A stretch of DNA of 7,187 nt. Source: Pseudomonadota bacterium (GTDB lineage Bacteria > Myxococcota_A > Polyangia > Polyangiales > Polyangiaceae). This document shows positions 6,105 through 7,187 of the stretch, piece by piece. The stretch's first letter is position 1. Every line of letters begins with the position of its first letter. Both the position numbers and the translations under genes were made by a program. Below the pieces are notes generated by a model. That model saw only the letters and a list, made by a program, of their open reading frames with translations, searched no databases and had not been told where the DNA came from. The stretch is taken from positions 1-7,187 of the forward strand of contig JAEYOT010000537.1 in the NCBI GenBank assembly GCA_023411445.1. The letters are read 5' to 3'.

Positions 6105-6908
6105 TCAGGCCGCGCCGCGCGCGACGGGAGCGAGCGGCGGGACTTGCGCGTCGAACAGCTCGGCCTCCAGCGCAGCCACGTTGGCCGCCCTGGCCACGCA
6201 CGCCTCCATCTCGTGGGCGAGCTCGTCGTCCGCCAAACCAGCTCGAGCTTGCTGCGCCAGGTGCAGGGTCGCCTGCTCGATGAAGCTCAGGTGCTCGCCG
6301 ATGCTGCGGTGCAGCTCGCCCAGGCGGCCGCGCTGCTCGATCAGGCGCTGGGCGGCTTTGATGCCCTGGTGCAGCGTCAAGCGCGCCCCCAAGTCCTTCT
6401 CCGCGGCGTAGGCCTGCGCTAGCCGCTCGGCTTCCCGCTCCGGCGGGTTCTCGGCCAGCGCCGCTTGGCGCTTGCTGACGCGCTCCTCGAGCCCGCACAG
6501 CTCGGTGAAGGAGACGCGCAGCCGCTCGAGGCTCAGGAGCGCGCGGTACAGCTCGCTGCCCGGCGTGGCACGCTCAGCTACCAGGTCGCCCACGCGCTCC
6601 AGCGTTTGGCCGACGGTGAGCGCTCGCGCGGTGTGCTCCGGGTCGAGGCCGTGCAGGCGTTGCTCCACCTCTTCGTCCAGACGAGCGGCGCGCGCCTCCT
6701 TCAGCTGGCGATCCACGCGCCGCCTGTAGGCTGGTAAGCGCGAGCCCACGCCGAGCCACAGCGCCTCCGCTACCAAGCCGAGCGCGAGCGGCCAGTACGA
6801 GGCTGACGCCAACGAGAACAAGGCGGCGCCGCCGAGTAAGATGACGTTGTACTGCACGTAGAACGCCGACGCGACGTAGCTCACGGGGGTGGTGGTGGTC
6901 GTCGTCAT
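6105..6908 (-). CDS. Membrane-hairpin protein with long helical cytoplasmic region
   Basis: This 267-residue protein is of unrecognised family. A poly-threonine N-terminus (MTTTTTT) precedes two hydrophobic segments, about 15-35 and 38-56, with only a few residues between them, so a membrane hairpin is likely. Arg/Lys-rich sequence follows directly (RLPAYRRRVDRQLKEARAAR, 57-76), which by the positive-inside rule places the rest in the cytoplasm. Residues 60-250 are almost all Ala/Leu/Glu/Arg/Gln without Gly-Pro breaks beyond short turns and should form long helices or coiled coils. Two cysteines (138, 237) and no catalytic motif were seen. The ATG at 6908 follows the OmpA-gene stop by one base, with AGGG 7 bases upstream of it. 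It probably acts in the envelope with its OmpA neighbour, perhaps as a scaffold or sensor; this comes from context only. Confidence 0.82.
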   Translation of the reverse strand: MTTTTTTPVSYVASAFYVQYNVILLGGAALFSLASASYWPLALGLVAEALWLGVGSRLPAYRRRVDRQLKEARAARLDEEVEQRLHGLDPEHTARALTVGQTLERVGDLVAERATPGSELYRALLSLERLRVSFTELCGLEERVSKRQAALAENPPEREAERLAQAYAAEKDLGARLTLHQGIKAAQRLIEQRGRLGELHRSIGEHLSFIEQATLHLAQQARAGLADDELAHEMEACVARAANVAALEAELFDAQVPPLAPVARGAA

Positions 6909-6909
6909 G

Positions 6910-7187
6910 TCAGGCCCTGCGACGGATGAACAGCACGTCCGTGCGACGATTGAGCGCCCGCCCTTGCGGGGTCTTGTTGCTGGCCACCGGCGCGGCTGGA
7001 CCGTTGCCGCGCGCCTCCAGCCGCTCCCGCGGGATCCCGCGGCTCACGAGGTAGGCCACGATGGCACTCGCGCGCTGCTCGCTCAAGAGCTGGTTGGTCG
7101 CATAATCCCCGACGCTGTCCGTGTTGCCTTCGATGCGCGCGTACATGCCGCCGGCGATCTGCAGCTGCGGCAGCACTTGCTGGTTGA
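6910..7187 (-). CDS. OmpA-family C-terminal domain protein (partial, N-terminus off right edge)
   Basis: The last 91 residues are visible, and the frame is open to the right edge, so GTG 7176 is not a real start. The sequence is an OmpA-like peptidoglycan-binding domain: [10 protein letters not shown], then [50 protein letters not shown] and a basic FIRRRA end. The Asp of NTDSVG and the second Arg of NRRTD occupy the positions that bind diaminopimelate in OmpA/Pal proteins, so non-covalent cell-wall binding is expected. The EGNTDS and GNG..PVASN forms resemble the domain found in proteins fusing a phosphate-binding-type periplasmic domain to OmpA, as I recall; the missing N-terminal part would decide. 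It heads the visible operon, with one base between its stop and the next ATG. Confidence 0.88.
   Translation of the reverse strand, partial: NQQVLPQLQIAGGMYARIEGNTDSVGDYATNQLLSEQRASAIVAYLVSRGIPRERLEARGNGPAAPVASNKTPQGRALNRRTDVLFIRRRA

Noticed and set aside
6099..6498. An N-terminal extension of the HDLVH protein back to an ATG at 6498.
   Set aside because: It would overlap some 390 bases of the membrane-hairpin gene in another frame and translates to Arg/Ala/Gly-rich shadow sequence.

Overview
This is high-GC DNA (roughly two thirds G+C) whose gene content suggests a large-genome myxobacterium of the Sorangium/Polyangium type. The grounds are a DUF1592-family lipoprotein paired with a Tat-exported DUF1552 protein, a cellulase lipoprotein with long Gly/Ser/Asn linkers, a proline-rich protein with an N-terminal TLMGV motif, and frequent GTG starts. 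The assignment rests on gene style only, because no rRNA or other marker gene is present.

Layout, left to right. (1) 1-350, minus strand: the first 116 residues of an acidic, then proline-rich protein that runs off the left edge. (2) 351-490: a short divergent intergenic region. (3) 491-3762, plus strand: a translationally coupled pair with ATGA overlap. The first gene encodes a DUF1587/1595/1592/1588/1585 lipoprotein with a CxxCH motif. The second encodes a DUF1552 (HXXSHH-family) Tat substrate. (4) 3763-4104: a 342-base convergent gap with hairpins and an open, start-less, cysteine-rich frame ending in CLNGRCV, probably a gene remnant. (5) 4105-5328, minus strand: a secreted glycoside hydrolase family 45 endoglucanase, apparently a lipoprotein, with a six-cysteine ShK-like module and all three expected active-site aspartates. 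(6) 5329-5514: its upstream region, with a GG-N10-GC sigma-54-like element. (7) 5515-7187, minus strand: a tight three-gene unit. In transcription order it is an OmpA C-terminal domain protein (its N-terminus lies off the right edge), a membrane-hairpin/helical protein, and a small protein with an HDLVH helix motif.

How they may work together. The plus-strand pair is a recurrent two-gene unit of unknown biochemistry; its products should be a lipoprotein and a Tat-exported soluble protein. The cellulase fits a plant-polymer-degrading soil myxobacterium. The rightmost operon looks like an envelope unit, in which a peptidoglycan-binding OmpA domain is co-expressed with an inner-membrane helical protein and a small soluble protein; its task is unknown. 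No tRNA, rRNA, CRISPR array, insertion sequence or phage gene was seen.
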